Source: CAWAND01 sp963807065 (GTDB lineage Bacteria > Chloroflexota > Anaerolineae > Anaerolineales > E44-bin32). Taken from it: a stretch of 64,000 nucleotides of DNA. Below, piece by piece: positions 1-8,677 of this stretch; the first letter of the stretch is position 1; each line of letters begins with the position of its first letter. The notes beneath the pieces are model-generated. The model saw only the letters and a list, made by a program, of their open reading frames with translations, was not told the DNA's origin and searched no databases. The position numbers and the translations under genes were made by a program. The DNA lies in NCBI GenBank assembly GCA_963807065.1, contig CAWDZQ010000002.1, positions 237,894 to 301,893 on the forward strand, in the 5' to 3' direction.

Positions 1-1380
1 GTGCAGATTCTCGAAGGCCCCCACCGCCATGCCCGCCAGCATGACGTCCCCCAGAAGGGCCGTGTCTTCCACCTGCAGGGAAGCCACCGGCAGCTGGCAT
101 ACGTCGGATTTGATCTGACGCCAGAGCGGGCTTCGAGCGCCCCCGCCGGTGGATCTGATTTCTTGCAGCTGAACTCCGGAGCCGCGCACCAGGTCGATGT
201 TCCGGCGCAGCATGAAGGCCACAGCCTCCAGAACCGCTCGGGCGAAATGTCCCTTCTCATGTGCCAAAGTGAAACCAGCAAAGACGCCGCGGGCAGCTGG
301 CTCGTACTCCGGGCTGAAGGCACCGGTGAGATGGGGCAGCATCACCAGGCCATCGCATCCAGGGGCGATCCTATCCGCCATGGCCGTTATCAGATCGTAG
401 GCATCTTGGTTGATTTCCCGGGCGCGGGCCATCTCAGATTGACAGAACACGTCCCGGAACCATTTGAGCGCCATGCCGCCGGTCTCACACACCGGGTCGA
501 AGAGGTACTTCCCCGGAAGCGCATGCAGGTACACCGGGATTCGACCCTCGGGATCGAGATCGGGCCGATCCACCGTCACGTGCAGCGTGAGGGCGCCGCC
601 CGTGCTCTCGGAAATGATCTCCGGGCTGAGATTGCCCGCCCCGACAGCGCCCGCGATCTGATCCATGCCGGCCAGCACCACAGGCAGGCCGGGGCTGAGA
701 CCCATGGCCTCAGCCGCCTCACGCGTCAACGGTCCTGCCACTTCCCCGATGTGTTTGAGGTCGGGAAGCTGGTCCGGCGAAAGGCCCACGGCTTCCAGGG
801 CGCGGTCCCACCAGGTGTGCGTGTTGATATCCAGCAGCAGCGAAGTACAGGCGACGCCACCATCGGTGACAAACGCACCCGTCATACGCTGGATGATGAA
901 GTTCTGCACCAGGAGAAATCGATGCGTCCGCCGGAAAACATCCGGTTCATGATCCCGAATCCAAGCGATTTTGCAGGCTGTCCAAGTGGGATCGATCGTC
1001 GGGATGCCGGTATAGGCGTAGGCTTCCTCCCCGAGTATCCGATCGAGGGTCCGTGCCTCTTCCAACGCTCGATGATCCAGCCACACCAACGCCGGGTACA
1101 GCGGCTTTCCCGCCTGGTCAACGGAGAGCGTGGTCTCGCCCTGGCTGGAGACCCCCACGGCGAGGATGGAGTCGGGCGCAGTGCCGGCTTCCGCCATGGC
1201 CTCGTTCACCACGCGACAGGCGGAGGTCCAATAATGCTCCGGATCGAGCTCGACGCGATCTGGCGCCGGCGTCGCCAGGCGGTAGTCCTGGATCCCCATG
1301 CCAAGGCACTTTCCGGCCAGGTCGAAGATCGCCGCCTTGACCGACGTCGTGCCTATATCGAGCCCGAGAAGAAAACTCAT
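1..1380 (-). CDS. FGGY-family carbohydrate kinase (xylulokinase/LsrK-like), C-terminus outside window
   Basis: Reverse-strand reading frame of 460 codons that begins with ATG at 1380 and runs off the left edge, so the C-terminus is missing. The N-terminus has the FGGY ATPase-fold signature LGLDIGTTSVKA. A central GMDQIAGAVGAGN segment matches the region of the catalytic aspartate, and STGGGARSPLWRQI near the visible end matches the second FGGY signature region. The family phosphorylates sugars or polyols with ATP in the cytosol. It lies 7 bp downstream of the aldolase gene, so the two form one leftward operon: phosphorylate, then cleave. The exact sugar cannot be read; xylulokinase, autoinducer-2 kinase or another pentulose/tetrulose kinase are all possible. 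The rightward open frame over the same bases is a shadow. Confidence 0.88.
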   Translation of the reverse strand, partial: MSFLLGLDIGTTSVKAAIFDLAGKCLGMGIQDYRLATPAPDRVELDPEHYWTSACRVVNEAMAEAGTAPDSILAVGVSSQGETTLSVDQAGKPLYPALVWLDHRALEEARTLDRILGEEAYAYTGIPTIDPTWTACKIAWIRDHEPDVFRRTHRFLLVQNFIIQRMTGAFVTDGGVACTSLLLDINTHTWWDRALEAVGLSPDQLPDLKHIGEVAGPLTREAAEAMGLSPGLPVVLAGMDQIAGAVGAGNLSPEIISESTGGALTLHVTVDRPDLDPEGRIPVYLHALPGKYLFDPVCETGGMALKWFRDVFCQSEMARAREINQDAYDLITAMADRIAPGCDGLVMLPHLTGAFSPEYEPAARGVFAGFTLAHEKGHFARAVLEAVAFMLRRNIDLVRGSGVQLQEIRSTGGGARSPLWRQIKSDVCQLPVASLQVEDTALLGDVMLAGMAVGAFENLH

Positions 1381-1387
1381 CACCTGC

Positions 1388-2206
1388 TCAGGTCAACTTG
1401 TGGGACTTGGCGGCCTTCTGCGGCGAAACACCCCCCTTGACCACGTCCTTGAGTGCCTCCAACAGCGCCTGAGGGCGGCGGGCCTGGACTACATTGCGCC
1501 CGAAGACCACGCCCCTTGCCCCCGCCTCGACTGCCGCCTGGGCCAGCTTGAGCGCATCCAACTCGGAAGGCTTCTTGAGCGCCCCCAGGGCGAAAATGGG
1601 GATCGGCGTCGCTTCGGTGATCTTGTGGAACTGCTTGCCGGTGTAGAAAGTCTTTACCAGATCGGCGCCCAACTCGGCCGCCATCCGGCAGCCGATGAGA
1701 ACCTGTTCCTGAAGCTCTTCGGGCTGTGCGAAGTCGCCCCCGATGGGATACACCTCGCAGATCAGAGGCACGCCGGCGATCTCCTTCTGCTGCACGTAGC
1801 GGGAAAAGAGATCGACGTTAACCGAATCCTCGAGCTGGTCAGGGGCACGCAGCGTCAGACTGGCAACCACCACGTCAGCTCCCAGGTGCAGGGCGTCATC
1901 GACCGAGAGCAGAGGCACGGAATGAGAATGGCCATAGTCCCATTCGGCCATATAGTTGGTCGCCCAGTTGAGCCGGGTGATCATCGCTGGGGCGTCGCGC
2001 CGGGCAAAAAACTGCCGACAGTGACGAATCATGCCCGCGCCCAACAGCACGCCATCGGCGGCCGAGAGCTTTTGGATCACCTTGGGCAGATCAATCAGGC
2101 CCGGCAGGGGCCCGAAATAGAGACCGTGATCGATGGCAACGATCACAGCATTCGGCGAGCCAGAAAAGAGACGACCTAAGCGGATCTCTTCTCCAACCAT
2201 AGCCAT
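1388..2206 (-). CDS. Class I aldolase of the DhnA/LsrF/FbaB type
   Basis: 272 residues, a normal length for this TIM-barrel family. The probable Schiff-base lysine is K185 in ADLVKTFYTGK, and the N-terminal AIDHG (about residues 24-28) is the usual aldolase phosphate/substrate motif. The GADVVVASL and GARGVVFGRNV strands fit the C-terminal phosphate-binding part of the barrel. The family contains archaeal-type fructose-bisphosphate aldolase and the AI-2 thiolase LsrF. The gene starts at ATG 2206 and is followed after 7 bp by the FGGY kinase, so the pair probably phosphorylates and then cleaves one sugar. A divergent DeoR regulator begins about 200 bp away and probably controls it. The substrate is unknown. 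Confidence 0.85.
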   Translation of the reverse strand: MAMVGEEIRLGRLFSGSPNAVIVAIDHGLYFGPLPGLIDLPKVIQKLSAADGVLLGAGMIRHCRQFFARRDAPAMITRLNWATNYMAEWDYGHSHSVPLLSVDDALHLGADVVVASLTLRAPDQLEDSVNVDLFSRYVQQKEIAGVPLICEVYPIGGDFAQPEELQEQVLIGCRMAAELGADLVKTFYTGKQFHKITEATPIPIFALGALKKPSELDALKLAQAAVEAGARGVVFGRNVVQARRPQALLEALKDVVKGGVSPQKAAKSHKLT

Positions 2207-2339
2207 GGCCTACTCTCCTTGGGATCGGCCGGGGACATCGGCGGCGATTAGAGCGTTTATCGGCGATCACCTGGCCCCATCATACTGGCAATTCTTCGGA
2301 TAGTCAATCGTTTCCCTTCGGTTTATCACCGCTTTCTTG

Positions 2340-2367
2340 TTGCTTTTTGTTGGATTTGGGGTATGAT
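2340..2367 (+). promoter_or_regulatory. Possible sigma70-type promoter for the deoR gene
   Basis: The 196-bp gap between the divergent aldolase and deoR genes is clearly more AT-rich than its surroundings. It contains TTGCTT at 2340-2345 and TATGAT at 2362-2367 with a 16-bp spacer, 35 bp before the deoR start. The regulator's operator presumably lies here too, but no clear palindrome was found. Confidence 0.4.
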
Positions 2368-2402
2368 CAGAACAGTTTCGGGCGTTTTCAGGGTAACAGG
2401 GG

Positions 2403-3180
2403 ATGAATACCCATCAACGGCGCGACCTGATTGCACAGAAGGTTCTCGAACAGGGCCGGATCCATGTTTCCGACTTGGTCCAAGAGTTCGGAATGACCGA
2501 CACGTCGATCAGGAACGACCTCACAATCTTGGAAGAGAGGGGGTTGCTGCGGCGAATCCACGGCGGTGCCGTATCGACCAATCGATCCATCCAACTAGCT
2601 GCCTACGACACACGGCTAGGACTGCAGCGAGAGCCGAAAGTCCACATCGCTGCCGCGGCTGCCGACCGCCTGCATTCAGCCGACATCGCCTTGCTCGACT
2701 CCGGAACATCCATCCAGTACCTCGCCCGCCAAATCCCAGCTCGAGGGGCGCCCTCCGGCCGGTTGCGAATCGTCACCAATTCCATCCCGGTGCTGGAGGA
2801 GATCGGGGGCTGGGCCTCCCACAATCTGCTCATGCTGGGCGGGATCTTCTTGCCCGAGCATCAAGCTACGGTGGGTCCGGAAACGTTGCGCGGTCTGCAG
2901 CAATTTAACGCCACCTGCGCATTCCTCGGCTGCGACGGGCTGACGCTCGAAGGCGGTATCACATCGGCTCATCCCCTGGTCGCCGAAGTCGGCCGAGTGA
3001 TGGCCGAGAGAGCCGAAGAGGTGATTGTCTTGGCCGACAGCAGCAAACTTGGGCAAGCCGGCTTTGTCCCGATTATCCCCTTGGGGAAGATCAACGTGCT
3101 TATCACCGATGCCGGCGCGCCGAGTTCCCATCGTAGACGGGCTTCGGCGACAGGGCGTCGAAGTGCTCCTGGTGGCCTAG
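2403..3180 (+). CDS. DeoR-family transcriptional regulator, reading frame broken near the C-terminus
   Basis: An N-terminal winged-helix DNA-binding domain (about residues 1-55, with DTSIRNDLTILEERG and RRIHGGAV) is followed by the sugar-phosphate sensor domain of DeoR regulators (LLDSGTSIQYLA, IVTNS, LGGIF, LGCDGL, LADSSKLG). The family C-terminus (IVDGLRRQGVEVLLVA, stop at 3178-3180) lies in the next frame. One extra C in the CCC run at 3127-3129 explains the shift; removing it gives a normal 258-residue protein. Read without correction, the frame runs on to 3458 across the next gene, which is spurious. It is divergent from the kinase/aldolase pair and precedes the ABC transporter, so it probably represses one or both in response to a phosphorylated sugar. 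Confidence 0.82.
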
Positions 3181-3445
3181 AAACGGGGACGATGATCCCC
3201 CTGCACGAAGCGGATTGCCTGAATGTGAGCTTGTTCGAAGAGGCGGCCATGCCAAGGCCCATCTCGAAACCCGACCTTTTCCCTCCGAAGCGGTTGAGGC
3301 GGGCCAGCCGGCACGTCATTGGCGAACAAAGCTCATGGCTTGGAATCCAAGGAAGGCTGTATTCACTCCATCATTGTCGATCCCACGGGGACGACCGATC
3401 GGACCTAGGCACCTCTAGAACGGCGCACCACATGGCAGGCAATCT

Positions 3446-4504
3446 ATGGGCTATCTAGATCTAGTCGATATTGAAAAACAGTTTGGCCGCGTCCAGGCGG
3501 TCCGCGATTTTTCCCTCTCAGTGGCCCAGGGGGAGTTTGTCTCCCTGCTTGGCCCTTCAGGCTGTGGGAAAACCACCACGCTGCGGATGATCGCCGGCTT
3601 TGAGCAGCCGGATCGGGGCCAGATCCTTTTGGACGGCCAAGAGCTCACCGCGATCCCACCCAACCAACGCGGTGCCGGGATGGTTTTCCAAGCCTATGCC
3701 CTCTTCCCCAACCTGAGCGTTCTCGGGAATATCGGCTTTGGCCTCGAAATCGCCCACGTGCCAAGAGAAGAAATCCGAAGAACGGTTGCAGAGCTCTTAA
3801 GTCTGGTCAAACTGGAAGGGATCCAGGACCGCTTTCCCCATCAGCTTTCCGGCGGACAGCAGCAGCGCGTAGCGCTGGCCCGGGCCCTGGCCTTGAAACC
3901 CAGACTTCTCTTGCTCGATGAGCCCCTGAGTGCGCTCGACGCCAAAGTCCGCGTCTCTCTTCGGACCGAAATTCGGCGCATCCAGTCTAGCCTTGGGATC
4001 ACGACGATCTATGTGACCCACGACCAGGAGGAGGCCCTTTCGATTTCGGATCGCGTCGTGGTCATGCGGGAGGGCTCGATCGAGCAGGACGCTTCGCCGC
4101 GTGAGATCTACCGGCAGCCGGCTTCCCGCTTCGTGGCCGAATTCATCGGTACCGCAAACCAGTTCGAAGGTGTTGCCGTGGACGAACACACAGTAAGGAT
4201 GGATGGTTTCGATCTGAACGTCTCGGTTCCGCCAGAGCTTATCGGCCACCAGATCGTCGTGCTGGTGAGGCCTGAAAATGTCCGCCTGGTCGAGGGCGTC
4301 GAGCCCGACACGGAAACGGACAATGTCTTGCGCGGCCGGATCGAATCAATTTCCTTCATGGGGCCGGTCACTCGCGTTTCCGTAGCATCTCACGGCAACC
4401 AGCTCATGTGCGATCTCGGCCTCGCTCAGCAGACATCCATCGAATTCAACCAAGAAGTCACTTTGGCATTCTCTGGGGACCATTGTCAGGTGATGGGCAA
4501 GTAG
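3446..4504 (+). CDS. ABC transporter ATP-binding protein, PotA/FbpC type
   Basis: 352 residues. Walker A GPSGCGKT is at 36-43, the signature LSGGQQQR begins near 134, Walker B LLLLDEPLSALD is near 155-166 and the switch histidine is in VTHDQEEA. A C-terminal TOBE-like extension after about 240 is typical of importers for spermidine, iron, sulfate or sugars. It energises import by the two permeases encoded 0.8-2.5 kb downstream. A 265-bp gap separates it from deoR and it probably has its own promoter. It opens the rightward transporter operon, but a hydrolase gene sits between it and the permeases, which is unusual for an importer. The substrate cannot be told from the sequence. Confidence 0.92.
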   Translation: MGYLDLVDIEKQFGRVQAVRDFSLSVAQGEFVSLLGPSGCGKTTTLRMIAGFEQPDRGQILLDGQELTAIPPNQRGAGMVFQAYALFPNLSVLGNIGFGLEIAHVPREEIRRTVAELLSLVKLEGIQDRFPHQLSGGQQQRVALARALALKPRLLLLDEPLSALDAKVRVSLRTEIRRIQSSLGITTIYVTHDQEEALSISDRVVVMREGSIEQDASPREIYRQPASRFVAEFIGTANQFEGVAVDEHTVRMDGFDLNVSVPPELIGHQIVVLVRPENVRLVEGVEPDTETDNVLRGRIESISFMGPVTRVSVASHGNQLMCDLGLAQQTSIEFNQEVTLAFSGDHCQVMGK

Positions 4505-4597
4505 CGCCAGATCCGGAGTGGAGATACAGGTCGAGGCACGATGGCGCGGCAAACCCCACGCCAAATCCGAACCGGATCAGTTGGAGTGAGGCGGCAA

Positions 4598-5347
4598 ATG
4601 AAGATCACTGTTCTTGGGGCAGGCACGTGCATTCCAGCCAAGGGCCACAGTGCACCCGGCTACGTCCTCAGCGACCAAGTATCGACGATGCTCGTCGACC
4701 CTGGCCCAGGGTCCATCGCCAGACTGTCCGCCCTCGGCTTTGACTATCGCACCCTCACCCAGGTCTACTTTTCGCATCTTCATCCAGATCACACGCTGGA
4801 TATCCTGACCCTGATCCAGGCTTTGGGGGCTACCCCCGGTTGGCAGCGCAGCGATGACTTGATCCTCTTGGGTTGCCCTGGCCTTGCGGACTTCGTCGAG
4901 GCACTCCTGCGGACGTACGGGGACATTTCTCCCGAGACATTCGACCTAAAGATCGAGGAATTCGGCGCGGACCCGGTGAACCTGCCGGAGTGGCGGGCGA
5001 CGACTGTTCACACCAGGCACACGCCGGAGAGCCTTGCCCTGCGCATCGACTCAGATGAGGGGAGTCTTGTCTATTCAGGAGATGTCGCCGATGAGGGTGC
5101 GATTGTCGCGCTCTGCCAAGAGGTGGATGTACTCCTGTGCGAATGCTCCTTCCCCGATGGGCATGGTGTGGCCGACCATCTTACCCCGTCCCGGGTAGGT
5201 CGCCTGGCCAGTGCGTCGGCTGTCCAACGCGTCGTGCTCACGCACCTCTATCCCCCGGCTATTGAGGCCGATGTGGTCGCTCAAGTACAAGCCCACTTCA
5301 GTGGATCCGTTGTCAAGGCCTATGATGGGATGACGATAGAGATATGA
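4598..5347 (+). CDS. Metallo-beta-lactamase-fold hydrolase (RNase Z/PhnP-like)
   Basis: 249 residues from ATG 4598, chosen because GGAGTGAGG lies at the right distance upstream; an upstream in-frame ATG at 4541 lacks such a site. The metal-binding motif HxHxDH is SHLHPDH with H60, H62, D64 and H65. Further candidate ligands are in TRHTPESLAL, YSGDVADEG and VLTHLYPP. RNase Z-like members cleave phosphodiesters or lactones; PhnP, for example, opens cyclic ribose phosphates. It lies between the transporter ATPase and permease genes, and its stop overlaps the first permease start (ATGA at 5344-5347), so it is translated with the importer. I infer that it acts on the imported compound or a derivative. 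Confidence 0.83.
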   Translation: MKITVLGAGTCIPAKGHSAPGYVLSDQVSTMLVDPGPGSIARLSALGFDYRTLTQVYFSHLHPDHTLDILTLIQALGATPGWQRSDDLILLGCPGLADFVEALLRTYGDISPETFDLKIEEFGADPVNLPEWRATTVHTRHTPESLALRIDSDEGSLVYSGDVADEGAIVALCQEVDVLLCECSFPDGHGVADHLTPSRVGRLASASAVQRVVLTHLYPPAIEADVVAQVQAHFSGSVVKAYDGMTIEI

Positions 5348-6234
5348 AGCAGCTCGGCAGTTTGGGCAAGACAAGCGGGAAGGTCGGCGGGCTTCGAAAG
5401 GACATGTCCAACCTGCTTCCGCTCCTGCCATTCTTCATCTTCACGATTGGATTTGAACTCGTACCCATCGTGCTGGTTGCCGCCTCAAGCCTGAGAAGTC
5501 CGGCCGGGGGATTGACCCTTCAAAACTACCAACACGCCACCGTGCCCCTCTTGGCCCGCTCCTTTGGCAACAGTATCAGATTGTCAATCACCACGGCATT
5601 TCTCGGCGTTCTGCTTGGAAGTCTGATCGGTTATGCCATTCATTCGACCCGCGCGGGCTTCTTTGCCCGAGCGACCATTGCCCTGGCCGACGTTGCCACC
5701 AATTTCGGCGGCGCCCCGCTGGCTTTCGCCTTCATCATCACGCTTGGTTCAACCGGGGTCGTTACCCTTGTCCTTGCACAATACTTTGGCGTGTCTCTCT
5801 ATCCCACTTTCCGCATCTATTCGATCACGGGGCTTGTGCTCGCCTATCTGTACTTTCAGATCCCCTTGATGGTTCTGTTGATCCAGCCATCCTTGCATGG
5901 TCTCAAGAGGGAATGGAAGGAAGCGGCCATCAACTTGGGGGCCTCGAATTTTCAGTACTTCCGCCGCATTGTCCTGCCCATCCTCGCGCCTTCTCTCATC
6001 GGCGGTTTCCTGCTTCTGTTTGCCAATTCCTTTGGCGCCTATGCCACCGCTTGGACCCTGACGGGGCCGGACATCAACCTGGTGACGGTCCAAATCGCCG
6101 CTCTCGTGCGCGGCGAAGTTCAGCTTGAACCAGGCACGGCGGATGCCATGGCGATGCTCTCCTTGATCATCATGGCGGTGTGTGTTGCGGGATATCAATG
6201 GACGAATGCACGCGCGGGAAGGTGGCGGCGATGA
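5344..6234 (+). CDS. ABC transporter permease (first subunit), binding-protein-dependent type
   Basis: 296 residues with about six hydrophobic segments. The cytoplasmic EAA loop, which docks on the ATPase, is seen as EWKEAAINLGASNFQYF followed by RRIVLPIL near residue 195. The general pattern matches the PotB/FbpB/ThiP permeases. It starts inside the stop of the hydrolase gene (ATGA overlap) and ends in another ATGA overlap with the second permease, so the three genes are translationally coupled. It forms half of the membrane channel of the importer. Confidence 0.9.
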   Translation: MKQLGSLGKTSGKVGGLRKDMSNLLPLLPFFIFTIGFELVPIVLVAASSLRSPAGGLTLQNYQHATVPLLARSFGNSIRLSITTAFLGVLLGSLIGYAIHSTRAGFFARATIALADVATNFGGAPLAFAFIITLGSTGVVTLVLAQYFGVSLYPTFRIYSITGLVLAYLYFQIPLMVLLIQPSLHGLKREWKEAAINLGASNFQYFRRIVLPILAPSLIGGFLLLFANSFGAYATAWTLTGPDINLVTVQIAALVRGEVQLEPGTADAMAMLSLIIMAVCVAGYQWTNARAGRWRR

Positions 6235-7043
6235 AAGCGGGACAGATCTGGCGCGGGCTGTTGATTTCATTCTTCCTGCTGTATCTGCTTGTGCCCCTCC
6301 TGGCGACGGTTGCCTTCTCGTTCGCCGTGCGGTGGGATCGCACCATTCTGCCCGAAGGCTTGACCCTCGAATGGTGGATGACCGTCATCGGGCGAAGGGA
6401 ATTTGCTTCGGCGTTGCAGCACACTTTGGTGGTTTCTCTCTCCGCCATGGTCCTGTCAATCGTACTTGTGACTCCCACCGCCTACTGGGTCCATCTCAGA
6501 GCACCCCGCGCCAAGACCTGGGTGGAGTTGATGACCATCCTGCCCTTCGGCATCCCGGGCGTCGTCTTGGCCCTGGCCCTGATACGCACCTATGCCAGGT
6601 TCGGAGGGCGCCTTGTCTATAGCCCTGGCATGCTGGTGATGGCGTGCGTGGTCATCGGCCTGCCGTTTGTGTACCGGCCGATCGCAAACTCGCTCAACGC
6701 GGTCGACGTGCGGACTCTGACCGAAGCCGCCCAAACGCTTGGTGCCAGTTGGTTTTCGATCCTGAGAAGGGTCATCATGCCGAACATCATGCCGGGGATC
6801 ATCAGCGGGGGGCTGCTGGTCTTCTCCCTGGTGTTTGTCGAGTTCACACTCGCCAACCTGCTCGTCGGCGCCCGCTACAAGACGTTCCCGATCTATCTGG
6901 TGGAGTTCACCCGGTTCGACGGTCGCCAGGCAAGCGCACTTGCCGTGATGAGCTTTGTCATTGCGTGGCTGACCTCCCTGGGCCTGATATGGGTTGCCGG
7001 ACGAGCAGGAGGAAATCGAGAGGAAGCCATTGGGGCACGATAG
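6231..7043 (+). CDS. ABC transporter permease (second subunit)
   Basis: 270 residues from ATG 6231, which overlaps the previous stop (ATGA at 6231-6234). A longer in-frame start at 6180 would overlap the upstream gene by 55 bp and is less likely. Six hydrophobic segments are visible. The EAA loop is LTEAAQTLGASWFSILRRV followed by IMPNIMPG. It pairs with the preceding permease as in PotC/FbpB-type importers. The 237 bp that follow, before the binding-protein gene, contain no convincing gene. Confidence 0.9.
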   Translation: MKAGQIWRGLLISFFLLYLLVPLLATVAFSFAVRWDRTILPEGLTLEWWMTVIGRREFASALQHTLVVSLSAMVLSIVLVTPTAYWVHLRAPRAKTWVELMTILPFGIPGVVLALALIRTYARFGGRLVYSPGMLVMACVVIGLPFVYRPIANSLNAVDVRTLTEAAQTLGASWFSILRRVIMPNIMPGIISGGLLVFSLVFVEFTLANLLVGARYKTFPIYLVEFTRFDGRQASALAVMSFVIAWLTSLGLIWVAGRAGGNREEAIGAR

Positions 7044-7280
7044 CCGGATCCTGCCTGCGTTCCGCGCCGTTTTGTCCCTCACCATGGGAACCATGAGACA
7101 CAGCGCCGGCGGAATTCACTTCGAAGTCGAGGGAGACAAGCCGGCGGCAATTCACCGCAGAGGGGTTTGGAAGGAGGCCTTGTAACCGCAAAGATACTCC
7201 CAAGCAGAAGACTAGTCTGCGCGTCGATGGGTTGCCAAGACATCCGGCAACCTTCCGGAAGCCCAATAAGGAGCACCGTC

Positions 7281-8342
7281 ATGAAACGTCACTTCGCCAC
7301 GATTTCGATCCTTGTGATTGCGGCAATGATCCTGGCCGCGTGCGGTCAACAGGCCACTCCGGCCCCTGCCATGTCTCTGGAAGAGGGGGCGAAACAAGAG
7401 GGCCAGTTGAACAGCTACGGCATGTCCGACGACTGGGTGAACCTCGGCTACATGTGGAAGACGCTTGAGGATCGGTACAGCATCGTCCACACCGACACGG
7501 ACATGACAAGCGCCGAGCAGATCACGCATCTGCTGGCCGAGAAAGACGCGCCGGTCCTCGATGTGGCCGACATCGGCTACGACTTCCTGGGCACGCTGCT
7601 GGCCGACAATCTTGCCATGAGCTACAAGAGCCCAGACTTCGCATCGATCCCGGACCAGTTCAAGGATCCAGAGGGTCGATGGACGTCAGATTACTGGGGA
7701 GCGATTGCCTTCCTGGTCAACACCGACCTCGTGCAGAACATGCCGGCTACCTGGGATGACCTCCTCAAGCCTGAGTATCACGACATGATCTGCTCGCGCG
7801 ATCCGCGTGTCTCCAGCTACGCCACCGCATCGGTTCTTTCCGCAGCCTATGCACACGGCGGCGGGGAGGACAATGTTCAGCCGGGCCTGGATTTCTTCAA
7901 GCAGTTGAGGGATAGCGGGAATTGGCGCCAGGGCGTGGTCCTCAACGTGGCCGCTGTTCAGAAGGGCGAGTGCCCAATCTCCCTCGTGTACGACTTCGAT
8001 GGATTCGCCAAGCGCGATGCGACGGGCCTGCCCCTCCAGGTCATCATTCCCTCCGATGCGACCCAGGGGATGATTTTCGCCCAGTACATCAATGCGCTTG
8101 CTCCCGATCCGGATGCAGCCAAGTTGGCGATCAACTACTTCAACTCGGATGAAGGGCAGATTGCCTTCGCTACAGGCTACGCTCATCCGACACGTGACGT
8201 GCAGCTTCCGCCTGATGTGGCCGCGAAGATCTTGCCGAAGAGCGCGTACCCGCACCTGTATTTCCCCACGAGTTTGGACTCGTTCTCAGCCGCCGTTAAG
8301 AACATCGTTGACGGCTGGACGGCCATCGTCGGGGCTGAATAG
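7281..8342 (+). CDS. Extracellular solute-binding lipoprotein of the ABC importer
   Basis: 353 residues from ATG 7281, preceded by AAGGAG. A signal peptide with lipobox LAAC places the lipidated cysteine at residue 21, so the protein is anchored outside the membrane. The body resembles family 1/8 binding proteins (iron, spermidine, AEP type): AIAFLVNTDLV, MPATWDDLLKPEYH, and a C-terminal INYFNSDEGQIAFA typical of this group. It captures the substrate for the two upstream permeases. It is the last gene of the operon and is followed by two strong hairpins. The ligand is unknown. Confidence 0.9.
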   Translation: MKRHFATISILVIAAMILAACGQQATPAPAMSLEEGAKQEGQLNSYGMSDDWVNLGYMWKTLEDRYSIVHTDTDMTSAEQITHLLAEKDAPVLDVADIGYDFLGTLLADNLAMSYKSPDFASIPDQFKDPEGRWTSDYWGAIAFLVNTDLVQNMPATWDDLLKPEYHDMICSRDPRVSSYATASVLSAAYAHGGGEDNVQPGLDFFKQLRDSGNWRQGVVLNVAAVQKGECPISLVYDFDGFAKRDATGLPLQVIIPSDATQGMIFAQYINALAPDPDAAKLAINYFNSDEGQIAFATGYAHPTRDVQLPPDVAAKILPKSAYPHLYFPTSLDSFSAAVKNIVDGWTAIVGAE

Positions 8343-8392
8343 CGAGGCTGGACCAAGGTCAGCGGGGCAGACCGAGCATTAGCTAACAACAC

Positions 8393-8437
8393 ACACGGGT
8401 GCCTCAGGCGGACAACTACCGCCTGAGGCACCCGTGT
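8393..8437. terminator. Perfect 19-bp inverted repeat, likely bidirectional terminator
   Basis: Arms at 8393-8411 and 8419-8437 are perfectly complementary with a 7-nt loop. They begin 51 bp after the binding-protein stop and lie between convergent genes. Only a very short T stretch follows on the plus strand, so the assignment to transcription termination is by position and stem strength. Confidence 0.75.
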
Positions 8438-8526
8438 TTCAACGCTTTCCGCGCAATCTGCCAGCATGGCCCGTTTGAGACTGCCCGCGCTGAGGCGATT
8501 GAATCAGAGGCTGCAGCGGCGCATAG

Positions 8527-8560
8527 CAACCCGCTTGTGAACATCTTCACAAGCGGGTTG
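8527..8560. terminator. Second perfect hairpin between convergent genes
   Basis: 15-bp arms at 8527-8541 and 8546-8560 with a 4-nt loop. It sits 118 bp before the end of the leftward gene at 8678 and could terminate either strand. No long U-tract is present. Confidence 0.6.
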
Positions 8561-8677
8561 TCGGATGAGGCTGACAAGCCCTCAGGTTGCTCGGCCGCGG
8601 GTAAGGAGGCGCGTAGACTACCCCCTGGGACGTCCTTTTGAGCCGTCGCGCTGGAACTGAAACCCAGGCCAGAAGGT

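Noticed and set aside
1..1440. 479-codon open frame on the plus strand
   Set aside because: It is the shadow of the FGGY kinase on the other strand; the reverse frame has clear family motifs and the forward one has none.
3181..3458. Extension of the DeoR frame into the ABC ATPase start
   Set aside because: It results from the one-base frameshift at 3127-3129; the family C-terminus and stop at 3180 are in the next frame.
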